Source: JAKITW01 sp041598875 | GTDB taxonomy: Bacteria > Desulfobacterota > Desulfobulbia > Desulfobulbales > BM004 | DNA length: 14,859 nucleotides | Direction: 5' to 3' | Assembly: GCA_041598875.1 (NCBI GenBank) | Contig: JBFHXP010000064.1 | Location: 1-14,859 of the forward strand | Shown: one piece after another, positions 1-6,447 of the stretch | Layout: every line of letters starts with the position of its first letter | How positions within the stretch are numbered: position 1 is the first letter of the stretch | Notes under the pieces: generated by a model | Told to the model about the DNA's origin: nothing | What the model saw: the letters and a program-made list of their open reading frames with translations, nothing else | Database searches by the model: none | Position numbers and translations under genes: made by a program

Positions 1-1
1 C

Positions 2-580
2 ATCCTCTTTGCCCGGGTCAGAATCCAGATGGAGCTGAAAAAACAGCGGGACTATCTTGAGGCGTTGTCCACCATGGATTCCCTGACCGGGGTTTACAAC
101 CGACGGTGGTTCGACCAGAGTCTGGACAGGGAGTGGCGCCGCTGTGGGCGGGCGAAAACACCCCTCTCGCTGGTGATGATAGATATCGATTTCTTCAAGG
201 CCTATAACGACGCGCACGGTCACCTGGCAGGTGATGATTGTCTCAAAATGGTTGCCAGGCAGCTCCTTGGGGTTCCCCGCCGTGGCGGTGACACCCTTTC
301 CCGTTTCGGGGGCGAGGAGTTTGTCGCGATACTGCCCGACACCCCGTATCAATTTCTCAATTTCATGGCGGATAAGTTTCGTCAGTCTGTGGAGGAGGCC
401 GCCTTTGCCCACGGTCATTCCGCGGTGTCTGATGTGGTTACGGTAAGTGTGGGCGCGGCCGTGGTCATCCCTGACTCATCGGGTGACTTTCAGGTTCTGA
501 TTGAGAAGGCGGACGAAATGCTCTATCGGGCAAAAAATGAGGGCCGCAACCGGGTCTGCGCCACGGAGATCGGATCCTAA
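2..580 (+). CDS. Response regulator-type diguanylate cyclase (GGDEF), 5' end cut off
   Basis: The C-terminal part of a protein that makes cyclic di-GMP from two GTP. The reading frame is open from base 2, so the gene starts outside the window; the ATG at 29 is internal. The first residues (ILFARVRIQMELKKQRDYLE) look like the last helix of a CheY-like receiver domain and its linker, which suggests a PleD-like REC-GGDEF protein. The GGDEF domain opens with DSLTGVYNRR, has the metal-binding DIDFFKAYND stretch, and carries an intact RFGGEEF active site (GGEEF at 308-322). RGGD at 281-292 lies exactly five residues before GGEEF, matching the RxxD inhibitory site for product feedback. The domain therefore looks catalytically competent and self-limiting. 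Its stop codon overlaps the stop of the convergent gene on the other strand. The input signal cannot be told from this fragment. Confidence 0.93.
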   Translation: MLFARVRIQMELKKQRDYLEALSTMDSLTGVYNRRWFDQSLDREWRRCGRAKTPLSLVMIDIDFFKAYNDAHGHLAGDDCLKMVARQLLGVPRRGGDTLSRFGGEEFVAILPDTPYQFLNFMADKFRQSVEEAAFAHGHSAVSDVVTVSVGAAVVIPDSSGDFQVLIEKADEMLYRAKNEGRNRVCATEIGS

Positions 581-945
581 AAGCTGATCTGGTAGAGGAC
601 GATTCCAAGCAGCGAGGCCAGGGCCATGACCACCAGGGAGTCGCGGATTCCCTCGTTTCTCCGTCGTTTTCTCTTGAAGTTGATGAGCAGTCCGGTAATG
701 CTGGTAAGCAGTCCCAGGCAGAGAAGCAGATAGATTAACTGGGCCAGCTGCATGTTCCAGGAGGTGCGCACCGATAGGTTGTTGGCTCTGTCAAAAAAGG
801 TTTCCGTCTCCGGTTTGGCATAGGCCAGGAGAAAAAGGGCGATTATCAGCAGCACCCAGCCGATTGTCGCAAACCATTTCAAGGACCTGGACCAGCCGTC
901 CGGCCCGTCTCTTCTTTCTTTGATCCCCCTGGGGGTTACGGCCAT
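577..945 (-). CDS. Small three-helix membrane protein, unknown function
   Basis: A 122-residue protein I do not recognise. It has a charged N-terminus and three hydrophobic segments at about 24-43, 69-91 and 103-120. A very basic loop (KRKRRRN) lies between the second and third helices and probably faces the cytoplasm. A GGGAG ribosome binding site lies 8 bases before the ATG, which supports this start. The stop codon overlaps that of the convergent diguanylate cyclase gene, leaving no room for a terminator between them. Nothing in the sequence indicates substrate or partner. Confidence 0.7.
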   Translation of the reverse strand: MAVTPRGIKERRDGPDGWSRSLKWFATIGWVLLIIALFLLAYAKPETETFFDRANNLSVRTSWNMQLAQLIYLLLCLGLLTSITGLLINFKRKRRRNEGIRDSLVVMALASLLGIVLYQISF

Positions 946-1005
946 GGCATTATCTCCCTTGTAGAAGACAGTTTATTCGTCCGGGTTTAGCAAGGATTAA
1001 AGATA

Positions 1006-1149
1006 GTGAGAAGTGAGGAGTGAGAAGTGAGAAGTGAGGAGATGAAAAAAATGAAGAAAAAAATGTTTTTTTTCAAACTTTGCCCCTCTGTCACTTTGTG
1101 CCTTCTGCCTCTGTGCCTTTGCCCCTTTGTCACTCTGTGCCTTAGCGCC
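1006..1149 (-). repeat. Composite 7-mer/8-mer repeat island, copy A
   Basis: Read on the minus strand this island has three parts. First come about nine units of 7-8 bases at 1079-1149 (plus-strand forms TTTGCCCC, TCTGTCAC, TTTGTGCC, TCTGTGCC). Next is a 45-bp A/T core at 1034-1078 that can fold as GAAAAAAA-ACA-TTTTTTTC. Last are five exact-period heptamers at 1006-1040 (plus-strand GTGAGAA or GTGAGGA). The same three parts in the same order occur on the opposite strand at 8502-8717. The island fills the gap between the small membrane protein and the YchF-like gene. A 62-codon open frame crosses it but only reflects the repeat, because a 7-base unit rotates through all frames. Confidence 0.9.
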
Positions 1150-1177
1150 TGCAGTTCAGCTCCTGCTTCTCCCATGA

Positions 1178-2215
1178 TCAGACGTTGAAGCGAAACTCAA
1201 TGATATCTCCATCCGCCACCTGATAGGTTTTCCCCTCCAGGCGCACTGTTCCTTTTTTGCGTGCCTCCTTGTATGAACCTGCTTCCATGAGATCAGTATA
1301 CGCCAGGACCTCGGCCCTGATAAAGCCTTTTTTGATGTCCGAGTGAATCACCTCTGCTGAATCCACCGCCAGGGTGCCGCGTTGAATGGTCCAGGCCCGG
1401 ACCTCGTCCTCGCCAACGGTAAAAAAGGAGATCAGGCCGAGCAGGGCGTAGGATTCCCCGATGACCCGGTCAACGACCGAAGAGGTGATTCCATACTCCT
1501 GAAGATACTCCGCGGCATCTTCCACCGTCATCCGGGCCAGTTCGTGTTCCAGCCGACCGCGCACGGTGATCCATTTTTCCTGTTCCAGTAAGTTGGGAGC
1601 CCGTGGTTCCCTGTCATCCTCATCGGCGTTGTTAAAAAGCAGCAGAACGGGCTTTGCCGAGAGAAAGGTGAATCCTCGGAGGAGAGGGGACCCGGCAAGA
1701 TCGGGGTTGCGGCGCAGGGGGGTCTCCTGTTCAAGAAGTTCTTTGCACTTGTTCAGCGCCTTTTCCTCTTCCGGATCAGCATCCCTTCCCCGTTTGCGAT
1801 CAGCGCCCAGGCGTTCCAACCGCTTTTCAACCACCAGAAGATCGGCAAAAATCATCTCCTGATCAATCTTGAGAAAATCCTTTACAGGTTCCGGAGGTTC
1901 TCCGGATAAATCATTAAAGTTACGAACTACATGCAGTATTGCATCACATGTGCGGACCCCAGTCCAGAGGGACTCCTCTTTTTTCTGGCCCTGGGCGTAC
2001 AGTGCTGACCTGGGCAGCAGGTATTCAACCTGGGTGTAGGTGGTTTTTTTGGGATTGTACATTCGGCTGAGCGCGTCAATCCGGGAATCGGGAACCCTGA
2101 TGGTGCCGATCCGGTCTTCGGTCCGGGGGAGGATCTCATCTGGGACCTGACGGGTAAGTGCTTCAAAAAGTGTGGTTTTTCCCGAGCCGGGTAGACCGAT
2201 AATTCCGATTTTCAT
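1178..2215 (-). CDS. Divergent YchF/OLA1-like P-loop NTPase
   Basis: A 345-residue protein related to the universal YchF (Obg-family) ATPase, which binds ribosomes and is linked to stress and redox responses. The P-loop is GLPGSGKTT (residues 7-15), where YchF normally has GLPNVGKST. The C-terminus is the TGS-like domain (DUF933) typical of YchF: EVRAWTI, KGFIRAEV, EGKTYQVADGDIIEFRFNV. The nucleotide-specificity motif is NNAD (195-198), where YchF has NxxE. Where YchF has its switch II DxAG motif, this protein has YLLPRS (65-70), so G3 is missing. It is close to the usual length of about 363. It is probably a paralogue rather than the housekeeping YchF, so no symbol is given. AAGGA lies 7 bases before the ATG. 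A long leader with possible hairpins precedes it. Confidence 0.85.
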   Translation of the reverse strand: MKIGIIGLPGSGKTTLFEALTRQVPDEILPRTEDRIGTIRVPDSRIDALSRMYNPKKTTYTQVEYLLPRSALYAQGQKKEESLWTGVRTCDAILHVVRNFNDLSGEPPEPVKDFLKIDQEMIFADLLVVEKRLERLGADRKRGRDADPEEEKALNKCKELLEQETPLRRNPDLAGSPLLRGFTFLSAKPVLLLFNNADEDDREPRAPNLLEQEKWITVRGRLEHELARMTVEDAAEYLQEYGITSSVVDRVIGESYALLGLISFFTVGEDEVRAWTIQRGTLAVDSAEVIHSDIKKGFIRAEVLAYTDLMEAGSYKEARKKGTVRLEGKTYQVADGDIIEFRFNV

Positions 2216-2279
2216 GGCAGGATCCTTGGTCGAGTTGTTTCAGGAATATGTTTTCTCGGTGTCTCTCGCCGGCATTCCG

Positions 2280-2338
2280 TGGCAAGGTTCGCCCCGGTTT
2301 CTGTCGGGGTGTGTTGCCATGAGACGCTGCTCCGGCAA
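2280..2338 (-). promoter_or_regulatory. Possible alternative-hairpin leader of the YchF-like gene
   Basis: TGGCAA (2280-2285) pairs with TTGCCA (2314-2319), enclosing a second stem of CCCCG (2292-2296) with CGGGG (2305-2309) over an 8-base loop. The TTGCC arm can instead pair with GGCAA at 2334-2338, so two structures exclude each other. The element sits 65-120 bases before the start codon of the YchF-like gene and would lie in its 5' leader if the upstream promoter is real. It matches no riboswitch class I know. Pairing of this size can arise by chance, hence the low confidence. Confidence 0.3.
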
Positions 2339-2517
2339 CATCCCTTTCCGGTAGTTTATCCGGGTCCTGTTGGCCGGGTTGGGAAGGCGCCTGAGCGCGG
2401 ACACTTCCATGACCAGGTGAAAATCCGGGGCAGGGGGTGTCGGTGTCGCTGATCTCTTGTCATGTGTTTTTGCGCAACCATTACTTTTCTTGTGTATGGT
2501 TTGTTGTCGTAATATCA

Positions 2518-2547
2518 ATTGTATCGTCATAATTCTTAATGTGTCGC
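2518..2547 (-). promoter_or_regulatory. Possible sigma-70 promoter for the YchF-like gene
   Basis: On the minus strand GCGACA (plus 2542-2547) and TACAAT (plus 2518-2523) are separated by 18 bases, matching the -35 and -10 consensus at 4 of 6 and 5 of 6 positions. The surrounding sequence is AT-rich compared with the coding regions. Transcription would start near 2511 and give a leader of nearly 300 bases. Confidence 0.3.
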
Positions 2548-2596
2548 ATTGATTGTCCGCGATGGGCCTGCAGCAAAAAAATGATTGAAATCCGGC

Positions 2597-3214
2597 TCAG
2601 AGTTGCCTGAAGCCATCGACCATGAATTGCACGGCGATTACCGCAAGGAGCAGTCCCATGAGGCGGGTGATGACCCGGATTCCGCTCACGCCCAGGAGTC
2701 GGCTGATCCGGGGGCCCATGGAAAATACGCAGTACACGGCAAGGCAGGAAACCAGGATCGCGGCGATGAGAAGATAGCCGTCCATGGGGGTTTGGGCGGC
2801 ATGATCCCGGACCAGAACCGCGGTGATTGCCCCCGGCCCGGCCACAAGCGGGGTCGCCAGGGGGACCAGGGCTGCGTTTTCTTTGGCTATTCCCTCCTTT
2901 TCTTCCTCGCTGGACGTTTTCAGGCCGCTTGGAAGGAGGTGGAGCATCTGCAGGGCGTAGATAAAAAAGATGAGGCCGCCGGTAAGTTGAAACGCGGGCA
3001 GGCTGATACCGAAGAAACGGAGTATGGAGTCGCCGGTAAAGGCAAAAAAGAGAAGAATGATCCCTGCTGCCAGGGCGCTGACCCGGGCGGTTTTTTTCTG
3101 TTCTTCAGGGGAGTTGTCTGCGGTAAAGAGGAGAAAGAGCGGAAGGTTGCCAAAGGGGTCCATGATAATTATCAGCGGCACGAAGAGGGTGAGGAATTCG
3201 CGGGCAATGATCAT
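2597..3214 (-). CDS. MarC family integral membrane protein
   Basis: A 205-residue inner-membrane protein of the MarC/YchE/YhgN family (UPF0056), whose transport substrate is not established; despite the name, MarC is not a proven drug exporter. It has about six membrane helices: near 7-29, 45-65, 72-92, 115-135, 147-164 and 182-200. Two family signatures are visible: DPFGNLP (19-25) in the first helix, and PLATPLVAGPGAI (118-130). Length is normal for the family. The start follows the upstream membrane gene by 19 bases, and only a weak GAAAG lies before the ATG, so the two are probably one transcript. Confidence 0.9.
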   Translation of the reverse strand: MIIAREFLTLFVPLIIIMDPFGNLPLFLLFTADNSPEEQKKTARVSALAAGIILLFFAFTGDSILRFFGISLPAFQLTGGLIFFIYALQMLHLLPSGLKTSSEEEKEGIAKENAALVPLATPLVAGPGAITAVLVRDHAAQTPMDGYLLIAAILVSCLAVYCVFSMGPRISRLLGVSGIRVITRLMGLLLAVIAVQFMVDGFRQL

Positions 3215-3233
3215 GTTCTTTCACGGATTCAGT

Positions 3234-3668
3234 TCATAACTGTAATGAGCTGCGGCCATAACGATCGCCCATAGCCATGGTCTGCAGGGTTGATGCGGTT
3301 ATGCCCCAGGCCGCGTTGAAGATCAGGACGAAAAGGGGTGTCATTATTCCCAGGCCAAGACCGAAGACTCCGTTCTGGGTGTGATAGGGGAAGATGATGA
3401 GGAGCTGGACAAGGCTCGGGGCAATGCTGAAGAACAGGCCGCGCACCATCGGGGATCGCCGGGGGGAGCGGGAGAGAAAAAGAATGCCCCATATGCCTCC
3501 CCAGACAATGCGGGGATAGAGCCAGGCAGGTGTTAAGGACGGGGCAATGGAGACCCCGAAGGCGGAGTTGATGCCCCAGGCGCCGAAAGCCCATACCATC
3601 AGGCTGTTTGCCAGTCCACCGGCGCAACCTGCGCCAAAGGCGATGAGGATTCCTCTGAGTGCGTTCAT
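3234..3668 (-). CDS. Four-helix membrane protein, unknown function
   Basis: A 144-residue hydrophobic protein with about four membrane helices. Conspicuous features are a glycine-rich first helix (GAGCAGGLANSL), a PAWLYPRIVWGG stretch and an aromatic NAAWG near the end. It looks like a conserved family of small bacterial membrane proteins, but I cannot name one with certainty. A strong GGGAG lies 4 bases before the ATG. It ends 19 bases before the MarC gene and is probably co-transcribed with it. A longer minus-strand frame over the same bases (3229-3714) has a translation unlike a protein and is a shadow. Confidence 0.75.
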   Translation of the reverse strand: MNALRGILIAFGAGCAGGLANSLMVWAFGAWGINSAFGVSIAPSLTPAWLYPRIVWGGIWGILFLSRSPRRSPMVRGLFFSIAPSLVQLLIIFPYHTQNGVFGLGLGIMTPLFVLIFNAAWGITASTLQTMAMGDRYGRSSLQL

Positions 3669-3800
3669 TCAGCTCCCTTGGTGAATTTTGGGCAGGGCCA
3701 TACACAGGGTGCATGGATTATGACCTGCATAAATACTCCATTGGCCGAGGAAGGGCCAGGGTTTTGTGCCGGCAGAACCTTTAGTCAGAAAAAAGAGACG

Positions 3801-3814
3801 ATGGAATATTCCAT
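3801..3814. promoter_or_regulatory. Perfect 14-bp palindrome ATGGAATATTCCAT
   Basis: A fully symmetric 14-bp site in the 154-bp gap between the small Cys/Lys-rich gene (ends at 3823) and the four-helix membrane gene (starts at 3668), both on the minus strand. It has the form of a dimeric repressor operator and lies about 130 bases before the membrane gene. No regulator is encoded next to it, and no second copy was noticed. Confidence 0.3.
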
Positions 3815-3822
3815 AGAAACAA

Positions 3823-4080
3823 TCATTTGGCCTTTCTGGTGGTTTTTTTGGGAGCCTTCGATTCGGCGGGTTTTGGGGGAAGTGTTCCGGCCATGAGCTG
3901 CCTGAAAGTGGTATCCATGGCATCCATTTTTTTGCACAGCCTCTGGACCTCTTTTGCATTTTCTTCGGCCAGGGAAGCGCTCAGGAGAATGGCGCAGTTG
4001 TCTTTGCGGAGAAAGATACAGTCGGGGTGGGCGGCACAGGAATTATATGAGTTGAAGATAGGGCATTTCAGCTTGTTCAT
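3823..4080 (-). CDS. Small Cys-rich protein with basic tail
   Basis: An 85-residue soluble protein I do not recognise. Four cysteines sit in the first 30 residues (CPIFNSYNSC, then PDC and DNC), a spacing that could bind a metal or an iron-sulfur cluster. A helical middle section contains a fifth cysteine (RLCKK). The last 20 residues are rich in Lys, Pro and Ala (PKKTTRKAK), like nucleic-acid-binding tails. A near-consensus AAGGAGGT lies 4 bases before the ATG, so it is likely translated well. It points away from the GalT-like gene across a 288-bp gap. Metal binding and nucleic acid binding are inference only. Confidence 0.75.
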   Translation of the reverse strand: MNKLKCPIFNSYNSCAAHPDCIFLRKDNCAILLSASLAEENAKEVQRLCKKMDAMDTTFRQLMAGTLPPKPAESKAPKKTTRKAK

Positions 4081-4320
4081 TGATACCTCCTTCTGGTTTC
4101 AGTGCTTGTTTCAACGAGCTTGATTTTCCACATCATCTTTTTTATTTGAATGCAGGTGACCGGTGACGGACCGGCGAGGTTTTTTTGTGAACACTCCTGT
4201 TGGGTTAGGTTCGTCCTGTGGCTGGGATGCATCCGGATGGCGATTATAGATTTCCTTTTCAACTTTTTCAATATGCAAAAAAATATCAGGATAGAGCCGG
4301 GTGATTTCTGGTACTATTCT

Positions 4321-4337
4321 TCTGTTTTTTCCGGATG
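4321..4337 (-). repeat. Half copy of the TCCGGA hairpin repeat
   Basis: TCTGTTTTTTCCGGATG here is identical over 17 bases to the reverse complement of one arm and loop of the 54-bp hairpin repeat at 13314-13367. The other arm is absent. It lies 31 bases before the start of the GalT-like gene. It may be a decayed copy, or a T-rich coincidence. Confidence 0.35.
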
Positions 4338-4368
4338 AAAACTAAATAACACGGAGCGTGGAGGAAGA

Positions 4369-5973
4369 ATGAAGGCAAGAAGTTGTGTGACTCCGGAAGG
4401 GTTTGTTTTTGGGATTCACAAGCCAGCCTATGAGGTGGTCAATCTCAGGGAGAGTGGGAGTATTGCGCCACTCGGAGTTCTCGGTGAAAACAGGGTCCAT
4501 GGCAATCTGGCCAATTTTCCTGAGGGAGATGTTTCAGAGCCCGGCGCAGACTGGGTCTATGAGATCGCCAATCCTTTTTTCTTTCGGGGTGTGACCTATA
4601 TCAACAGGTCATGGGCAGATCGGGCGCGGCTGAATCCCCTGTCCATCACCATACCCGGCGGCAGGGAGATTTCCATGGGGGCCGCCCTGGCAGCGCTGGG
4701 AGTTGCGGGGGGAGCGGAATCTTTTGCCAGGCTGCCGGAGCCGGTGCTTCTGGCCCTGGCAACCACCTCTACCGACCCGGAGGACCTGATGATTCTCGCC
4801 CGCCTCTCCTGCGAGTTGGTCGATGATTCCAGGGGCCGGCCTCAGGGGCTCAGGTTCGAGGAAGATGGTCATGGGCGGGCGCGGCCCCGTATCCTGCGCC
4901 ATGACCTTTTTGAGGCGGTTGCCAACAACCCGCACCTCCCCGATCCGTTCAAGGAGGTCATGGTGCTCAGGCCGGGTGTCCAGGGGGCAAGCGAGATTGT
5001 CGGCGAGTGGCAGTCGCAGTCGTCCCATGTCTATGAATATCTCCGGCGCAACAGCTATATCCCCTGGGGCCATTATGCCTCCAACATGGCTGATGATGCG
5101 GTGCGTTACAGCACTTCGACCCTGGGCCGGGAGGATATTGTCGGGCTCCGTCATCTCTATTATCAGCGGACCTATGTCCGGCTTGCCGCACTGTTGGGGC
5201 TTGCCGGGCCGACACCGCGACGGAGTGTTTCCCCCGAGGAGCTGGAAACTCTGCGGCTGGCGGTTGTATCGGCCATGGCGGCCCGCACCGCTGATCTTCC
5301 CTTCACCGCCACCCTCTGGGGCTGGAATTATGGCTTTGATTTTGCCCCCAGCGGCTATCGTCTCCACGCCTCACACCAGCAGATTCATCAGCAGTACGCC
5401 CTTGTGCCAGGGGCGGTGGCGGCCCATGGCACCGGCGGAGAGCTGCCGGAAAGTATCCCGGCATATGGCTGTGGAGACCTTGTGGCCGATTGCGTGGCCC
5501 TTTATCGCCAGGAATATCAGAGGGATTTTTTTGCCGATTACATCATGGCGATCCGAAAAAATCGCCGGATGGATAATTCCTCTGACCGGGAACAGAGCCT
5601 CATTGTCTATGAGGATGCCAATGTCCTGTTGTTTGTTCCCAAGGCCCAGACCTCGCAGTGGGAGCTGCAGCTTGTGACCGTGTCGGCGGTGGGCAATATC
5701 CTGGAGGCGGATTCCCGGGTCCGCGCGTCCCTTGACCAGGGGATACTCCTGGCCCAGAAGATCTATTCGACAATGGGGGCGCGGATGGTCACCTCAATTG
5801 AATTTACCAAACGCTTTGACAGTGGTGATACCGGGCAGCGCCTCCTGTATTCATTTCTTCCCCGTCTGCCCTGGTCGCCGGGCGCTTTTTCCGAGGCGCA
5901 ACTTCGGTTCATCTGCGGTCATTATCCTGAGGACTTTGCCGCGGCCTGCCGGGCGCGGTCTGTGGGAGAATAG
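4369..5973 (+). CDS. GalT/HIT-like nucleotidyltransferase superfamily protein, substrate unknown
   Basis: A 534-residue soluble protein with no family I can name outright. The second half resembles galactose-1-phosphate uridylyltransferase (GalT) and related HIT-fold enzymes. NYGFDFAPSGYRL leads into HASHQQIHQQY (His 333, 336 and 340), comparable with the GalT stretch ending HPHGQI, which holds the nucleophilic His. From residue 414, YEDANVLLFVP and the following W-E-L-Q-L resemble the start of the second GalT half (VVETEHWIAVVPYW). The end, YSFLPRLPWSPGAF then GHYPEDFA (517-524), recalls GalT's HFYPPLLRS region. The spacing is HxxH instead of HxH, so activity may differ. The first 230 or so residues match nothing I know. 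GGAGG lies 4 bases before the ATG. It appears to be a single-gene unit. Fold assignment rests on motif reading alone. Confidence 0.6.
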   Translation: MKARSCVTPEGFVFGIHKPAYEVVNLRESGSIAPLGVLGENRVHGNLANFPEGDVSEPGADWVYEIANPFFFRGVTYINRSWADRARLNPLSITIPGGREISMGAALAALGVAGGAESFARLPEPVLLALATTSTDPEDLMILARLSCELVDDSRGRPQGLRFEEDGHGRARPRILRHDLFEAVANNPHLPDPFKEVMVLRPGVQGASEIVGEWQSQSSHVYEYLRRNSYIPWGHYASNMADDAVRYSTSTLGREDIVGLRHLYYQRTYVRLAALLGLAGPTPRRSVSPEELETLRLAVVSAMAARTADLPFTATLWGWNYGFDFAPSGYRLHASHQQIHQQYALVPGAVAAHGTGGELPESIPAYGCGDLVADCVALYRQEYQRDFFADYIMAIRKNRRMDNSSDREQSLIVYEDANVLLFVPKAQTSQWELQLVTVSAVGNILEADSRVRASLDQGILLAQKIYSTMGARMVTSIEFTKRFDSGDTGQRLLYSFLPRLPWSPGAFSEAQLRFICGHYPEDFAAACRARSVGE

Positions 5974-6141
5974 GGATGAGGACTGAGTAAACAGGACTGA
6001 GGAAATGAAAGGCAATTTTTAATGTTAAATTTTTAGTTTATAAATAACTGATTATTGAATTAACCATTTAAAATTAAACATTAAACATTATTACTGTATG
6101 TTGGCCCTTTTGCCCCTCTGCCTCTTTACCCCTGCTTTTCC

Positions 6142-6176
6142 TTCGACATTCGACATTCGGTGTTCGACATTCTGCG
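6142..6176 (+). repeat. TTCGACA heptamer array
   Basis: Five consecutive 7-base units: TTCGACA, TTCGACA, TTCGGTG, TTCGACA and TTCTGCG. It faces a related array on the other strand at 6268-6309, with about 90 bases between them. Confidence 0.85.
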
Positions 6177-6218
6177 GTTTACGCAATTTTACAAAGGCGA
6201 ATTTCGTGTCTGTCAATC

Positions 6219-6240
6219 ATCGTTTTTAGTGTTAAACGAT
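6219..6240 (+). promoter_or_regulatory. Perfect hairpin between the two heptamer arrays
   Basis: ATCGTTT (6219-6225) and AAACGAT (6234-6240) form a perfect 7-bp stem over an 8-base loop. It lies midway between the two inverted heptamer arrays. It lacks a following T-tract on the plus strand, so it is not a typical terminator; a regulatory site or part of the repeat structure is possible. Confidence 0.35.
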
Positions 6241-6267
6241 AATCGTCCAATTGCTAGAGGAAAATAT

Positions 6268-6309
6268 CGAACAACGAACAACGAACAACGAATGACGAAT
6301 GACGAAAGA
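6268..6309 (-). repeat. TTCGTNN heptamer array, opposite orientation
   Basis: Six consecutive units on the plus strand: CGAACAA three times, CGAATGA twice and CGAAAGA. On the minus strand these are TTCGTTG and TTCGTCA, so the array is a variant of the TTCGACA array at 6142-6176 in inverted orientation. Confidence 0.88.
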
Positions 6310-6447
6310 TGAAGTGTGGAAGAGGGGACAGGATAGCCAGTTGTTTAGTGATCCGTGAAAATGGTCTGTGCAGGCCCCCTTGTTTTGTGGTAAAGAGTTG
6401 CCTTTGCAATGTGTGAATCTCTCTTGTTTTATACTTGTGTGCGGAAC

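Larger units (their letters stand above)
2216..2596. other. Gene-poor gap of 381 bp: leader of the YchF-like gene
   Basis: This gap lies between the YchF-like gene and the end of the MarC gene, both on the minus strand. It holds a possible promoter (2518-2547) and a set of competing hairpins (2280-2338), listed separately. A minus-strand frame of 96 codons (2240-2530) crosses it but has no ribosome binding site and low-complexity, arginine/proline-rich translation, so I do not call it a gene. Confidence 0.6.
5974..6447. other. Repeat-filled 474-bp gap upstream of trpB
   Basis: No gene is supported here. The gap opens with two AGGACTG units 14 bases apart (about 5979-6000), followed by an AT-rich stretch with tandem ATTAAAC (6073-6086). 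A C-rich run at 6108-6134 resembles the 8-base units of the repeat islands. Two facing arrays of TTCGNNN heptamers (listed separately) and a hairpin follow. A minus-strand open frame of 157 codons (6232-6705) starts in the heptamers and runs into trpB; it is an artefact. Any trpB promoter must lie here, but none stands out. Confidence 0.75.

Noticed and set aside
1006..1040. Heptamer and octamer arrays as a CRISPR array
   Set aside because: Units are contiguous without spacers and are far shorter than CRISPR repeats; no cas gene is nearby.
987..1175. Minus-strand ORF of 62 codons
   Set aside because: It is a translation of repeat island A; a 7- or 8-base unit passes through all frames and gives open but meaningless peptides.
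2240..2530. Minus-strand ORF of 96 codons before the YchF-like gene
   Set aside because: No ribosome binding site and arginine/proline-rich low-complexity translation; the region looks like a leader.
2585..3274. Plus-strand ORF of 229 codons antisense to the MarC gene
   Set aside because: The MarC frame has clear family motifs; this frame is a Gly/Lys/Glu-rich shadow.
4609..5367. Minus-strand ORF of 252 codons antisense to the GalT-like gene
   Set aside because: Translation is unlike a protein (Gly/Pro/Arg-rich) and the plus-strand frame has domain-like sequence and a good ribosome site.
5974..6447. A trp leader peptide or attenuator before trpB
   Set aside because: No short ORF with tandem Trp codons and no terminator/antiterminator pair was found.
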